NCBI RefSeq assembly: GCF_027622945.1
Contig: NZ_JAPZVQ010000015.1
Location: forward strand, 38,017 to 98,922
Source: Glycomyces lechevalierae
GTDB lineage: Bacteria > Actinomycetota > Actinomycetes > Mycobacteriales > Micromonosporaceae
DNA length: 60,906 nucleotides
Direction of reading: 5' to 3'
Notes under the pieces: model-generated
Told to the model about the DNA's origin: nothing
Database searches by the model: none
The model's input: only the letters and a program-made list of their open reading frames with translations
In this document: positions 1-8,350 of the stretch, in pieces
Layout of the letters: each line of letters begins with the position of its first letter
How positions within the stretch are numbered: position 1 is the stretch's first letter
Position numbers and translations under genes: made by a program

Positions 1-82
1 TCCCCCCCCGCCCCGCCCCCCCCCCCCCCGCCCCGCGGGGGGCCCCCCCCCCGCGGGCCCCCCCCCCGCCGCTTTCTGCTTG
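1..82. repeat. Low-complexity G/C homopolymer tract at the window edge
   Basis: About 70 bases made almost only of C and G runs, including several runs of eight or more C. No open frame or motif is supported here. It lies just after the stop codon of the minus-strand gene, so part could be that gene's terminator (short C-run/G-run pairings are possible). Homopolymers this long are also typical of contig ends and of sequencing error in high-GC genomes. A similar G-run recurs at 45836-45852. Confidence 0.6.
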
Positions 83-769
83 CTACTGCTGGGGGTTGTG
101 CCCCGGCCAGCCGTTGCCGGGCTGCTGCGGGGGCGCCTGCTGCACGTTCAACTGCGTGGTCTGCGGCGGGTGCTGCTGGTACGGCTGCGGCGCGTACTGC
201 GGCTGGGCGGGCTGCTTCGGTGGGCTCCAGCGCATCAGGAAGATGCTGACCGCCAGGAGCGCTGCGGCGAGGATGTAGAGCCAGATGCCCCCGCCGGCGC
301 TGGCCTCGATGTCGACGTCCTCCCATGCGTCGTTCCCGAAGGCGCCGTTGAGCTCGATGACGGGGTGGAGCGCGGCGGCCGCGGTGATCGCGGCGAGGCC
401 GATGCCGCCGAGCTTCGCGGCCCACTGGAGGCCGGGCTTGACGCCGGCGGCGGCCCAGCCGACGAGGACGATGAGGACGAGCGCGGGGGCGAGGCCGGGC
501 AGGCCGACGCCGGCGGTGTCGATCCCGAAGCCGCCCATTTCGTCGGCGTCGCTGCCGCCGAGCGAGATCTGGGGGATCAGGGAGCCGACGGCGAGGAGCA
601 GCAGGCCGGCGCCGGCGAGACCGAGGCCGATGGGGGTCGGGCGGTCCGGGCCGCTCGGGAGGAGCTGCTGGAAGGCGGGCTGCTGCGGCTGGCTCGCCTG
701 GGGGTGGGGCGGGGGCTGCGAGGAGTAATGAGGCTGCTGGGCAGCGTTGTCACTCAAGGGAAGGATCAC
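83..769 (-). CDS. Small four-helix membrane protein with Pro/Gln-rich tails
   Basis: I do not recognise a family. The 228-residue product has a Pro/Gln/Ser-rich N-terminus (about residues 1-45), four hydrophobic segments (roughly 47-68, 88-110, 118-138 and 163-183) and a Pro/Gln-rich C-terminal tail of about 45 residues. The layout suggests two cytoplasmic low-complexity tails around a four-helix bundle, a form common among actinobacterial proteins of unknown role. The longest frame starts at GTG 769. A TTG five codons downstream, giving MSDNAAQQ, is an equally plausible start, and neither has a strong ribosome site. The gene follows the SDR gene on the same strand after 191 bp that contain repeats. 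Confidence 0.6.
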   Translation of the reverse strand: MILPLSDNAAQQPHYSSQPPPHPQASQPQQPAFQQLLPSGPDRPTPIGLGLAGAGLLLLAVGSLIPQISLGGSDADEMGGFGIDTAGVGLPGLAPALVLIVLVGWAAAGVKPGLQWAAKLGGIGLAAITAAAALHPVIELNGAFGNDAWEDVDIEASAGGGIWLYILAAALLAVSIFLMRWSPPKQPAQPQYAPQPYQQHPPQTTQLNVQQAPPQQPGNGWPGHNPQQ

Positions 770-923
770 ACCTAACGTGAGTTGTCGTTTCGGACAGGGG
801 CATCCGGAAGCATCCTAAGGGGTCCCCGCAATTCACGAGCGTGTCTCAAGTGTCCGGCGGGTGCGGCCCCGACCTGGGAGTCCGTGCAGTGTCAGTCCCT
901 CGCGCTATTTTTGTGCCAGGGGT

Positions 924-964
924 CCCTTAAGGGGGATTTATCAGCTTAAAGCGGGATTTGTCAG
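924..964. promoter_or_regulatory. Palindrome and 12-nt direct repeats upstream of the membrane gene
   Basis: CCCTTAAGGG (924-933) is a perfect 10-nt palindrome. It is followed by two copies of GGGATTT[A/G]TCAG at 933-944 and 953-964, exactly 20 nt apart, which is about two helical turns. The second copy overlaps the stop codon of the SDR gene. The AT-rich repeats stand out from the surrounding GC. They could be an operator for the downstream minus-strand membrane gene. That role is inferred from position only. Confidence 0.35.
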
Positions 965-1662
965 TTTCTCGCGCGGATCGGGAGCGGGTTCGGGGGCTCG
1001 ATGCGGAGTTCGTTGACGACCATGTCCTCTGGGGTGTCGAGGAGGCCGATGATGGTCTGCGCGATCGACTCCGGGCTCGTGGCGCGCGACGGGTCGTAGT
1101 CCGCGTCGTACTGCTCGCGCACGCTGCGCTGCATGTCGGTCGCGAAATGCGAGGGGTACACGCTGGTGACCCGCACACCGTTCGGCTGCTCCTCGCCGCG
1201 CAGCGCATCCGCCAGCGCCTTCAGCGCGTGCTTACTCGCGGCGTACGAGCTCCACTTCGGTCCGGCACTGAGGCCCGCGCCCGAGTTGACGAAGACGACG
1301 TGGCCGCGCGCCGCGCGCAGGGCCGGGAGCAGGACCCGGGTCAGTTCGGCCGGGGCGGTCACGTTGATCGCGAGCGTCCGCTCCCAGTGCTCGAGCGGCT
1401 GGTCTGCGATGAGGCCGATGTGGGCGATGCCGGCATTGTGGATCACGCCGTCGAGCCGTTCGAGGCCGAGCGCGGCCACCGCGTCCGCGATCGCTGCCGG
1501 TTCGGCCAGGTCGACCACGAGCTTCCGGTCATGCGGCACGCCATCCAGTGCGGACTCGCTGCGCGCGTGCGCGATCACCTTGTCGCCGCGCGCGGTGAGC
1601 TGCTCGGCCAGGGTGCGCCCGAGTCCGCGGCCCGCGCCGGTCACCAGAATCGTTTTCGACAT
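961..1662 (-). CDS. SDR-family NAD(P)-dependent oxidoreductase
   Basis: Classical short-chain dehydrogenase of 233 residues, a normal length. The N-terminal Rossmann motif is TGAGRGLG (residues 8-15, TGxxxGxG), the NNAG-like motif reads HNAGIAH near residue 75, and the catalytic Tyr and Lys are in YAASK near residue 140, with a preceding VNSGAG that supplies the catalytic Ser. It should oxidise or reduce an alcohol/carbonyl substrate in the cytosol, but the substrate cannot be read from the sequence. The start is ATG at 1662. It is divergent from ftsK, with 74 bp between the two starts. Confidence 0.85.
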   Translation of the reverse strand: MSKTILVTGAGRGLGRTLAEQLTARGDKVIAHARSESALDGVPHDRKLVVDLAEPAAIADAVAALGLERLDGVIHNAGIAHIGLIADQPLEHWERTLAINVTAPAELTRVLLPALRAARGHVVFVNSGAGLSAGPKWSSYAASKHALKALADALRGEEQPNGVRVTSVYPSHFATDMQRSVREQYDADYDPSRATSPESIAQTIIGLLDTPEDMVVNELRIEPPNPLPIRARN

Positions 1663-1736
1663 GCCGTCACATTAACCGTTTTCATGGTTGCCTTCGGTCC
1701 GACTCCGCTCGGCATGAGGGCGGTAACGTATGGGGC

Positions 1737-4352
1737 ATGATGGCCAGGACGAGCGGCAGTTCGGGCGGCGCCCGCAAGGGGGGCACGGTCCGCAAGAGCA
1801 GTGCACCCGCGGCGCGCCGCAAGCCGACCTCCGCCGCCAAATCGCCTGCGAAGCCCGCCCCCCGCAAGGCGGCCAAACAGAGCTCGAAGAAGACGGCCGC
1901 CAAGAAGACCACCGCCAAGCGCGCCGCCAAGCAGAGCTCGAGAAAGACGCCGGCCGCGAAGCGCAAAGGCATGGACGCGGTCCCCGGGCCGCTCGAAGCG
2001 CTCGGCCTCGGCCTGCGCGGCCTGTGGGTCGGCACCGCCCGCTCTACGGGCTGGATGGCCCGTTCCGTCGGCAAGGAGGCCGCCACGGCCCGCGACATCG
2101 ATCCCGCGCACCGTCGAGACGGCCTCGGGCTCTTCCTCATCGCCATCGCGATCGTCCTGGCCTGCGCGGTCTGGTTCGACGTGGCCGGGCCGATCGGGGA
2201 GCGCCTCGCGTTCATCCTCGACTGGCTGCTGGGCCTCGCCACCCGCGCGCTGCCGGTCCTGCTGGTCCTGTGGGGACTGCGGGTCATGCGGCAGGTGCCG
2301 CCGGAGGACGCGCACGGCCGCTCGCTCGTCGGCTGGACCTCGATCTGGCTCTCGAGTCTCGGTCTGCTGCATCTGATCTCGGGCCTGCCGTCCGATATGG
2401 GCGAGCGCATGGTCGCGGGCGGCCAGATCGGCTGGATCGTGGGCGGCGGCCTCGCGCTGGGCGTCTCGGCGTACGTGGCGTTCCCGCTGCTGATCCTGCT
2501 GCTGCTCTTCGGGGTGCTGGTGGTGACGGCGACGCCGCTGAACCAGGTGCCGTACAAGCTCGGCCGCCTCTGGGACCTGGCGACCGGCCGGGTCGACGCC
2601 TATGAGGACGACGACGAGGAGGGCGAGGAGCCCGCCTCCCGCAAGACCCGCGCCGAGAGCCGCGAGGCGAAGCGGCTCAAGGAGGAAGAGGCCCGCCGGG
2701 TCCACCGCGCGACGACCGTCCTGCCGCGCCTCGCCCCCGAGGAGGTCCCGGAGCTCAACTCCGAGCACGTCGCGGCCCGCGACTCGACCCCGATAGCCGA
2801 GCCCGAGCCGGTGCGCGAACCGCCGAAGCACTCGCCGCCGCCCAAGCGCATCGAGCAGCCGACCCTGTCGGACGGCGGCGCGGCCATGGACGGCGACTAC
2901 CGGCTCCCGTCGATGGACCTGCTCCCGGTCGGCCCGACCGCCAAGAAGCGTTCCAAGGCCAACGACTCGGTCATCGCCGCGCTCCAGGAGGTGTTCGCGC
3001 AGTTCCAAGTGGACGCGGCGGTCACCGGGTTCACGCGCGGTCCGACCGTGACCCGCTACGAGGTCGAGCTGGGGCCGGCGGTGAAGGTCGAGCGGATCAT
3101 CCAGCTCTCGAAGAACATCGCCTACGCCGTCAAGAGCTCCGACATCCGCATCATCAACCCGATCCCGGGCAAGAGCGCGGTCGGCGTCGAGATCCCCAAT
3201 ACGGACCGCGACGACGTGGCGCTCGGCGATGTCCTGCGCTCGCCGCTGGCGCAATCGGACGCCCACCCGATGATCGTCGGCCTGGGCAAGGACGTCGAGG
3301 GCGGCTACGTCCTCACCAACCTGACGAAGACCCCGCACCTCTTGGTCGCCGGCGCCACGGGCTCGGGCAAATCGAGCCTCATCAATACTCTGCTCGTGTC
3401 GATGCTGGTCCGGGCCACGCCTGAGCAGGTGCGGCTGCTGCTCATCGACCCCAAGCGGGTCGAGCTCACCAACTACGAGGGCGTGCCGCACCTCGTCCAT
3501 CCCATCGTCACCAATCCGAAGAAGGCGTCCGACGCCCTCCAGTGGGTGGTCAAAGAGATGGACATGCGCTACGAGGACCTCGCGAAGGCCGGTGTGCGCC
3601 ATGTGGACGACTTCAACCGGAAGGTGCGCTCGGGCGAGCTGAAGACCGACCCGGCCTCGGGCCGCGAGCTGCGCCCGCACCCGTACCTGCTGGTGATCGT
3701 GGACGAGCTGGCGGACCTCATGATGGTCGCGGCCAGGGACGTCGAGGAGTCGGTCGTCCGCATCACCCAGCTGGCCCGCGCGGCCGGCATCCACCTGGTG
3801 CTCGCCACGCAGCGGCCCTCAGTGGACGTCGTCACCGGCCTCATCAAGGCCAACGTCCCTTCGCGACTCGCGTTCTCGACCTCCTCGCTCGCCGATTCCC
3901 GGGTCATTCTCGACCAGCCCGGGGCGGAGAAGCTGGTCGGCCGCGGCGACGGGCTCTTCCTGCCGATGGGGGCGTCCAAGCCCGAGCGCATCCAGGGCGC
4001 GTGGGTCAGCGACGCCGAGATCGAGGCGGTCGTGGAACATGTGAAATCCCAGATGGAGCCGCAGTTCATCGAAGAGGTCACCGCGACCCCGGGCTCGACC
4101 CGCGAGATCGACCCGGACATCGGGGACGACCTGGAGCTGCTCATCCAGGCGATCGAGCAGGTCGTGACCACGCAGTTCGGTTCGACCTCGATGCTGCAGC
4201 GCAAGCTGCGCGTCGGGTTCGCGAAGGCCGGGCGGCTCATGGACCTCATGGAGACGCGCGGCGTGGTCGGGCCCTCGGAGGGCACGAAGGCCCGCGACGT
4301 GCTGGTCAAGCCCGAGGAACTGGACGGCGTCATCGCCTCGCTGCAGGGCTGA
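1737..4352 (+). CDS. ftsK: DNA translocase FtsK/SpoIIIE
   Basis: Double-stranded DNA pump acting at the division septum or spore septum. The 871-residue protein has a Lys/Ala-rich basic N-terminus (residues 1-80), four hydrophobic segments between about 130 and 265, and an acidic/charged linker to about 390. The RecA-like motor carries the Walker A motif GATGSGKSS near residue 539 and the Walker B motif VIVDELADL near 652. The C-terminal winged-helix gamma domain (about 795-871, with QRKLRVGFAKAGRLMD) reads the polar KOPS-like sequences that steer translocation. The linker is short compared with E. coli FtsK, as is usual in actinobacteria. Two consecutive ATGs (1737 and 1740) can serve as start. 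The gene ends in a strong hairpin. Confidence 0.95.
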   Translation: MMARTSGSSGGARKGGTVRKSSAPAARRKPTSAAKSPAKPAPRKAAKQSSKKTAAKKTTAKRAAKQSSRKTPAAKRKGMDAVPGPLEALGLGLRGLWVGTARSTGWMARSVGKEAATARDIDPAHRRDGLGLFLIAIAIVLACAVWFDVAGPIGERLAFILDWLLGLATRALPVLLVLWGLRVMRQVPPEDAHGRSLVGWTSIWLSSLGLLHLISGLPSDMGERMVAGGQIGWIVGGGLALGVSAYVAFPLLILLLLFGVLVVTATPLNQVPYKLGRLWDLATGRVDAYEDDDEEGEEPASRKTRAESREAKRLKEEEARRVHRATTVLPRLAPEEVPELNSEHVAARDSTPIAEPEPVREPPKHSPPPKRIEQPTLSDGGAAMDGDYRLPSMDLLPVGPTAKKRSKANDSVIAALQEVFAQFQVDAAVTGFTRGPTVTRYEVELGPAVKVERIIQLSKNIAYAVKSSDIRIINPIPGKSAVGVEIPNTDRDDVALGDVLRSPLAQSDAHPMIVGLGKDVEGGYVLTNLTKTPHLLVAGATGSGKSSLINTLLVSMLVRATPEQVRLLLIDPKRVELTNYEGVPHLVHPIVTNPKKASDALQWVVKEMDMRYEDLAKAGVRHVDDFNRKVRSGELKTDPASGRELRPHPYLLVIVDELADLMMVAARDVEESVVRITQLARAAGIHLVLATQRPSVDVVTGLIKANVPSRLAFSTSSLADSRVILDQPGAEKLVGRGDGLFLPMGASKPERIQGAWVSDAEIEAVVEHVKSQMEPQFIEEVTATPGSTREIDPDIGDDLELLIQAIEQVVTTQFGSTSMLQRKLRVGFAKAGRLMDLMETRGVVGPSEGTKARDVLVKPEELDGVIASLQG

Positions 4353-4353
4353 A

Positions 4354-4397
4354 CGAACGTGAAAGGGCCGGTCCGCGGACCGGCCCTTTCACGTTCG
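4354..4397. terminator. 44-nt perfect palindrome, bidirectional terminator
   Basis: A perfect inverted repeat with 22 bases per arm and no unpaired loop lies between the converging ftsK and lipoprotein genes. It begins two bases after the ftsK stop and touches the lipoprotein stop at 4398. The symmetry means it works on both strands. There is no U-tract, as is common in high-GC actinobacteria. Confidence 0.85.
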
Positions 4398-5480
4398 CTA
4401 TTCGAAGCTGACGGCGATCTCGTGGTTCTTGTCGCCGGTGATCGGCAGCGAGATGTCCTCCTCGGGCCACTTGACCGGGCCCTTCGGGTGGAAGTTCAGG
4501 GTGAACGCGAGGGCGTCCGCGGGCACGTCGTACGTGAGGGTGAACGTGCGCCAGACGCCGTTGCTCAGGTCCTCGTCCGCGTGGTCGGCGCTGAGGGCCG
4601 TGAGCGCGGCGCCGTCGGGGCCCGCGACCTTCAGGGCGTCGTCGAGGTCGATGCCCCATTCGAGGCCGCTGGCCGACTGGAGCCACCCGAACTCGATCGT
4701 CAGGAGCGCCCGGTCCGGTTCGGCGACCCAGCCCGTGCCGGGCTGGAACACCTCGCGGGTCAGGGAGAACTGGGTCTGGTAGACCCAGTCGTCGAACCAG
4801 TACTCGTAGCTGCCCTTGGTCGTGTAGCCGTCGACCGAGCCTTCCACCATCTCGGTGTCGACCGCGGTCGTGCCGGTGTAGAGCGCCTGGATGAGCCCTT
4901 CGCGGGTGCGTTCGCGCAGGTCCATGGTCTGCGTGCGCTCGGCGTCGACCACTTCGAGGGTGATCGGGGCGTCCTTCTTCGCGACGGTGAAGAAGACCTC
5001 GCCGGGGGCGGGCACCTCGCCGTCGAAGTCCCACGCGCGGTCGCCGATCTTCAGCGTCGCGGAGAGCTCGCCGGCCTCGGCGGTGTACGGGGCCGTGGCC
5101 CCGGGGTCGGGCGCGAACTGGACGAGGGTGAACTCGTACCCGGGCTCGGGCGAGTACAGGTTCGCCTGCTCGCCGAACAGGTAGTCGAGCTGGAAGCCCT
5201 CGGGCAGGGCGTCGAAGGACGCGACGCACTCGACGCGGAGCGCGAAGTGCGCGCCCAGGAGGAGGCCTTCGTCGCCGGCGAACCGCGACTCGTCGTCGGC
5301 GGGGCACACCGAGACCGGGATCTCGTCGCTCGAGAGCGCGTAGCCGGCGCGCGTGTGCAGCGTGCCGGTGGGCGGGGCGCCGCACGCGGCGACCGCCAGC
5401 ACCGCGGCGGTGGCGCCGAGTGCGAGGACGGAGCGGCGGAGGGCACGGTGATGGGCTGGGGCGATGTCTTTGGGGGACAT
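4398..5480 (-). CDS. Predicted lipoprotein of unknown function
   Basis: The 360-residue product has a type II signal peptide: basic start, hydrophobic stretch (about 17-33) and a lipobox ending LAVAAC, so Cys 33 would be lipidated. The mature part is acidic and beta-rich in appearance. No catalytic motif or named family is recognised. The last third has two similar-looking segments, each built on a long WxxD/E pattern with aromatic residues, possibly beta-sandwich repeats. It converges on ftsK and is divergent from rimO, so it is probably a single-gene transcript. It most likely sits on the outer face of the membrane. Function is not inferred. Confidence 0.65.
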   Translation of the reverse strand: MSPKDIAPAHHRALRRSVLALGATAAVLAVAACGAPPTGTLHTRAGYALSSDEIPVSVCPADDESRFAGDEGLLLGAHFALRVECVASFDALPEGFQLDYLFGEQANLYSPEPGYEFTLVQFAPDPGATAPYTAEAGELSATLKIGDRAWDFDGEVPAPGEVFFTVAKKDAPITLEVVDAERTQTMDLRERTREGLIQALYTGTTAVDTEMVEGSVDGYTTKGSYEYWFDDWVYQTQFSLTREVFQPGTGWVAEPDRALLTIEFGWLQSASGLEWGIDLDDALKVAGPDGAALTALSADHADEDLSNGVWRTFTLTYDVPADALAFTLNFHPKGPVKWPEEDISLPITGDKNHEIAVSFE

Positions 5481-5706
5481 GGGACAAGCCTAGGGTATGG
5501 CGGCCACGGGCGGTGATCCACTGTTGCCCCTGCCCAGACCCACCGTGAATAGGTCGGATTGTCCGCTCCGTAATCGCCTATAACGACCCGATCGGCGCAC
5601 GGTAGGCAAGTCCGCTCACGGCGTCAGTCCCCATGTCGACCAGTGTCACTGTGGCCCGCCCCGCCGCCGGGGGCATTCGCGCCCCGCCGGTAGGTACGCT
5701 TTCCTG

Positions 5707-7185
5707 GTGTCTGCAGCTCATTCGACCCGTTCCGAGGATTCGACCGCACGCGAAGCCGGCAAGAGCGTCGCGCTCCTGACCCTCGGCTGCGCCCGCAACG
5801 AGACCGACTCCGAGGAGCTGGCCGCCCGCCTCGCCGCCGGCGGTTGGCGCATCAGCGACGACGGCGAGAACGCCGACGTCGTCATGGTCAACACCTGCGG
5901 TTTCATCGAGCAGGCCAAGACCGAGTCCATCGACGTCCTTCTCGACGCCTCCTCGACCGGCGCGAAGGTCGTCGCGACCGGCTGCATGGCCGAGCGCTAC
6001 GGCCGCGAGCTCGCCGAGAGCCTCCCCGAGGCCGACGCCGTGCTCGGCTTCGACCACTACCCGGACATGGCCGCCCGCCTCGACGACATCCTCGCCGGGC
6101 GCACGGTCGAGTCCCACCAGCCCTCGGACCGCCGCAAGCTCCTGCCGCTGGCCCCGGCCGCGCGCCAGAGCGCCGCCGCCGTCGTCCCCGGCCACTCGCG
6201 GGCCGCCCAGGCGGACGCCGCCCACCTCGGTGCCGGTGCCCCGCAGCACCTCGCGGTCGTGCGCAAGCGCCTCACCGACGGCCCCGTCGCGAACCTCAAG
6301 CTCGCGTCCGGCTGCGACCGCCGCTGCACCTTCTGCGCGATCCCGTCCTTCCGCGGGTCGTTCGTCTCCCGCACCCCCGAGGAGATCCTGGCCGAGGCCG
6401 CGTGGCTCGCCTCCGAGGGCGTCAAGGAGCTCAACCTCGTCTCCGAGAACACGACCTCTTACGGCAAGGACCTCGCGGACTCCCAGGCGCTCGAGCACCT
6501 GCTCGAGAACATGGCCGCCATCGACGGCATCGAGTGGATCCGCCTCTCCTACCTGCAGCCGGCCGAGCTGCGCCCGAGCCTCATCGAGGCGATGCACCGC
6601 ACCGAGAAAGTCGTGCCGTACTTCGACCTCTCGTTCCAGCACTCGTCCGCGAAGGTGCTGCGCCGGATGCGCCGCTTCGGCTCGACCGAGAACTTCCTGG
6701 CCCTGCTCAAGCAGATCCGCGACGTCGCCCCGCTCGCCGGGGCCCGCACCAACGTCATCGTCGGCTTCCCCGGCGAGACCGAGGAGGACGTCGAGGAGCT
6801 CATGGGCTTCCTCGAAGAGGCCCGCCTCGACTCCACGGGCGTGTTCGCCTACTCCGACGAGGACGGCACCGAAGCGGTCGCCCTCGACGGCCACGTGGAC
6901 GAGGACGTCGTCTCCGAGCGCCACACCCGCGTCTCGATGCTCGTCGACGAGCTGGTGAGCCAGCGCGCCGCCGACCGCGTCGGCGAGGTCATGCAGGTCC
7001 TCGTCGAGTCCGTGGAGGACGACGGCGTGGACGGGCGCGGCGCGCACCAGGCCCCCGAGGTCGACGGCACGATCGCCCTGGTGGGCGAGGTCGACGGTCT
7101 CGAGGTCGGCGATTTCGTGACCGCGAAGGTGATCGACTCGAACGGCGTCGACCTCGTGGCGGAGATCGTCGAGGAGGCCTGGTGA
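5707..7185 (+). CDS. rimO: Ribosomal protein S12 methylthiotransferase RimO
   Basis: Radical-SAM enzyme that adds a methylthio group to an Asp of ribosomal protein S12. The N-terminal UPF0004 domain carries the auxiliary-cluster cysteines (TLGCARNE, NTCGF, TGCMAERY). The radical-SAM motif CxxxCxxC is CDRRCTFC near residue 203, and a C-terminal TRAM domain covers about 425-492. TLGCARNE is the RimO form rather than the MiaB one. At 492 residues it is longer than E. coli RimO (441) because of an Ala-rich insertion near residues 145-185 between the first two domains. The start is GTG 5707. The stop overlaps the pgsA start by GTGA, so the two are translationally coupled. Confidence 0.92.
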   Translation: MSAAHSTRSEDSTAREAGKSVALLTLGCARNETDSEELAARLAAGGWRISDDGENADVVMVNTCGFIEQAKTESIDVLLDASSTGAKVVATGCMAERYGRELAESLPEADAVLGFDHYPDMAARLDDILAGRTVESHQPSDRRKLLPLAPAARQSAAAVVPGHSRAAQADAAHLGAGAPQHLAVVRKRLTDGPVANLKLASGCDRRCTFCAIPSFRGSFVSRTPEEILAEAAWLASEGVKELNLVSENTTSYGKDLADSQALEHLLENMAAIDGIEWIRLSYLQPAELRPSLIEAMHRTEKVVPYFDLSFQHSSAKVLRRMRRFGSTENFLALLKQIRDVAPLAGARTNVIVGFPGETEEDVEELMGFLEEARLDSTGVFAYSDEDGTEAVALDGHVDEDVVSERHTRVSMLVDELVSQRAADRVGEVMQVLVESVEDDGVDGRGAHQAPEVDGTIALVGEVDGLEVGDFVTAKVIDSNGVDLVAEIVEEAW

Positions 7186-7763
7186 CCACTGAGGAGAGGC
7201 CGGTCTCGCCGTGGAACATCGCGAACGTGGTGACGGTGGCCCGGATCTTCCTGGTGCCGGTCTTCGCGGTGTTCGTGGTCCTTTCGGGGATGGAGCACTC
7301 GGGTTGGCGGATGGCCGCGTGCGCGCTGTTCGTGTTCATCTCGGCGACGGACTTCGTGGACGGCTGGCTGGCGCGCTCGCGCGGGCTCGTCACGGATTTC
7401 GGGAAGCTCGCGGACCCGATCGCGGACAAGGTCCTCATCGGCACGTCGCTGGTCCTGCTGAGCTATTACGACCAGATCCCCTGGTGGGTGACCGTGGTCA
7501 TCCTCGTGCGGGAACTGGGGATCACGGCGCTGCGGGTGGCGGTGCTGCGGCGGAAGGTGATCGCGGCGGACCGGGGCGGGAAGCTCAAGACGGTCCTGCA
7601 GATCACGGCCGTGGCCTGGTACCTGTGGCCGTGGCCGTCGCCGATGGACGCGGTGGGCCCGTGGCTGATGGGGGCCGCGCTGGTTCTCACCGTGGCGACG
7701 GGAATGGATTACCTCTGGAAAGCATTCAAAACAGAGAAGAGCGAAACGGACCGGGCGAGCTAG
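7182..7763 (+). CDS. pgsA: CDP-diacylglycerol--glycerol-3-phosphate 3-phosphatidyltransferase
   Basis: Makes phosphatidylglycerol phosphate, the committed step to phosphatidylglycerol and cardiolipin. The 193-residue membrane protein carries the CDP-alcohol phosphotransferase signature DGx2ARx8Gx3Dx3D, seen as DGWLAR, then G, then D and D in GKLADPIAD (about residues 57-80). Several hydrophobic helices flank it. The GTG start at 7182 overlaps the rimO stop by four bases. The rimO-pgsA-clgR-pspA order matches the gene order known around pgsA3 and clgR in mycobacteria. Its place beside a membrane-stress module fits a shared role in envelope upkeep. Confidence 0.92.
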   Translation: MTTEERPVSPWNIANVVTVARIFLVPVFAVFVVLSGMEHSGWRMAACALFVFISATDFVDGWLARSRGLVTDFGKLADPIADKVLIGTSLVLLSYYDQIPWWVTVVILVRELGITALRVAVLRRKVIAADRGGKLKTVLQITAVAWYLWPWPSPMDAVGPWLMGAALVLTVATGMDYLWKAFKTEKSETDRAS

Positions 7764-7781
7764 GCTTGCCGGACCCACCTA

Positions 7782-7795
7782 AGCTCATATGAGCT
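7782..7795. promoter_or_regulatory. 14-nt perfect palindrome ahead of clgR
   Basis: AGCTCATATGAGCT is a perfect palindrome between the pgsA stop and the chosen clgR start, 24 bases upstream of the ATG. It does not match the CGC-N5-GCG pattern known for ClgR. It could be an operator for another regulator or part of the clgR promoter. Inferred from symmetry and position only. Confidence 0.35.
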
Positions 7796-7818
7796 ATCGC
7801 GGCGCGGAGGAGAATCCT

Positions 7819-8235
7819 ATGGTGTTGTTGCGGGAACTGCTGGGAGAGACCCTGCGGCGCCGCCGCCGCGCGCAGAAGCGGACGCTGCGGGACGTGTCGA
7901 AGCAGGCCAACGTGAGTCTGGGCTACCTCTCCGAGATCGAGCGCGGCCACAAGGAGCCCTCGAGCGAGCTGCTCGCCTCGGTGTGCGGCGCGCTGCAGGT
8001 GCGCCTCTCCGAGGTGCTGGCGGAGGTCTCGCGCGAGGTCGCGATCCACGAACGCGGGGAAGAGACGCCGCAGGGCCGCCAGGTCGCGGTGCTGCCGCTC
8101 CGGGACAAAGAGGCGCAGGAAGAGGTGCTCCGCCGCCGCCGTGCGCTGTCGGCCGCGCCCCCTTCCATCGCGCAGGTCCGGTCCCGGCACCGTCGTGGCG
8201 AGGTGACCGATTCGGTGGTCCGCGCGGCGGCCTGA
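7819..8235 (+). CDS. clgR: Cro/C1-type (XRE) transcriptional regulator ClgR
   Basis: Transcription activator of clp protease and envelope-stress genes in actinobacteria. The HTH domain (about residues 3-65) carries TLRDVSKQANVSLGYLSEIERG, close to the ClgR signature, followed by KEPSSELL. I chose ATG 7819 over the in-frame ATG 7789 because GGAGGAG lies seven bases upstream and the resulting N-terminus (MVLLRELLGETLR) aligns with known ClgR proteins, giving 138 residues. The protein ends RAAA, an ssrA-like tail. ClgR of Streptomyces is known to be removed by ClpP-dependent proteolysis through C-terminal alanines, so the same control is likely here. pspA follows after 115 bp. Confidence 0.88.
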   Translation: MVLLRELLGETLRRRRRAQKRTLRDVSKQANVSLGYLSEIERGHKEPSSELLASVCGALQVRLSEVLAEVSREVAIHERGEETPQGRQVAVLPLRDKEAQEEVLRRRRALSAAPPSIAQVRSRHRRGEVTDSVVRAAA

Positions 8236-8283
8236 AACCGACCCATGATGTAGTTTTGGCGATTGAGGCGTCACCCTGTCCCA

Positions 8284-8294
8284 CGCACGTGGCG
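8284..8294. promoter_or_regulatory. Candidate ClgR site (CGC-N5-GCG) upstream of pspA
   Basis: CGCACGTGGCG fits the minimal CGC-N5-GCG core reported for ClgR targets and lies 57 bp before the pspA start. The flanks do not extend to the fuller GTTCGC form, so this is a weak match. It would make pspA-pspM a direct ClgR target, as in mycobacteria. Confidence 0.35.
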
Positions 8295-8350
8295 CGGATG
8301 CCCGACACTAGAAGCATGTCGGCGTTGCAATCACCGGAAGGACCCCGATA

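Noticed and set aside
5481..5706. CAGTGTCACTG palindrome between the lipoprotein and rimO genes as an operator
   Set aside because: Arms of only five bases and no other supporting repeat. This may occur by chance.
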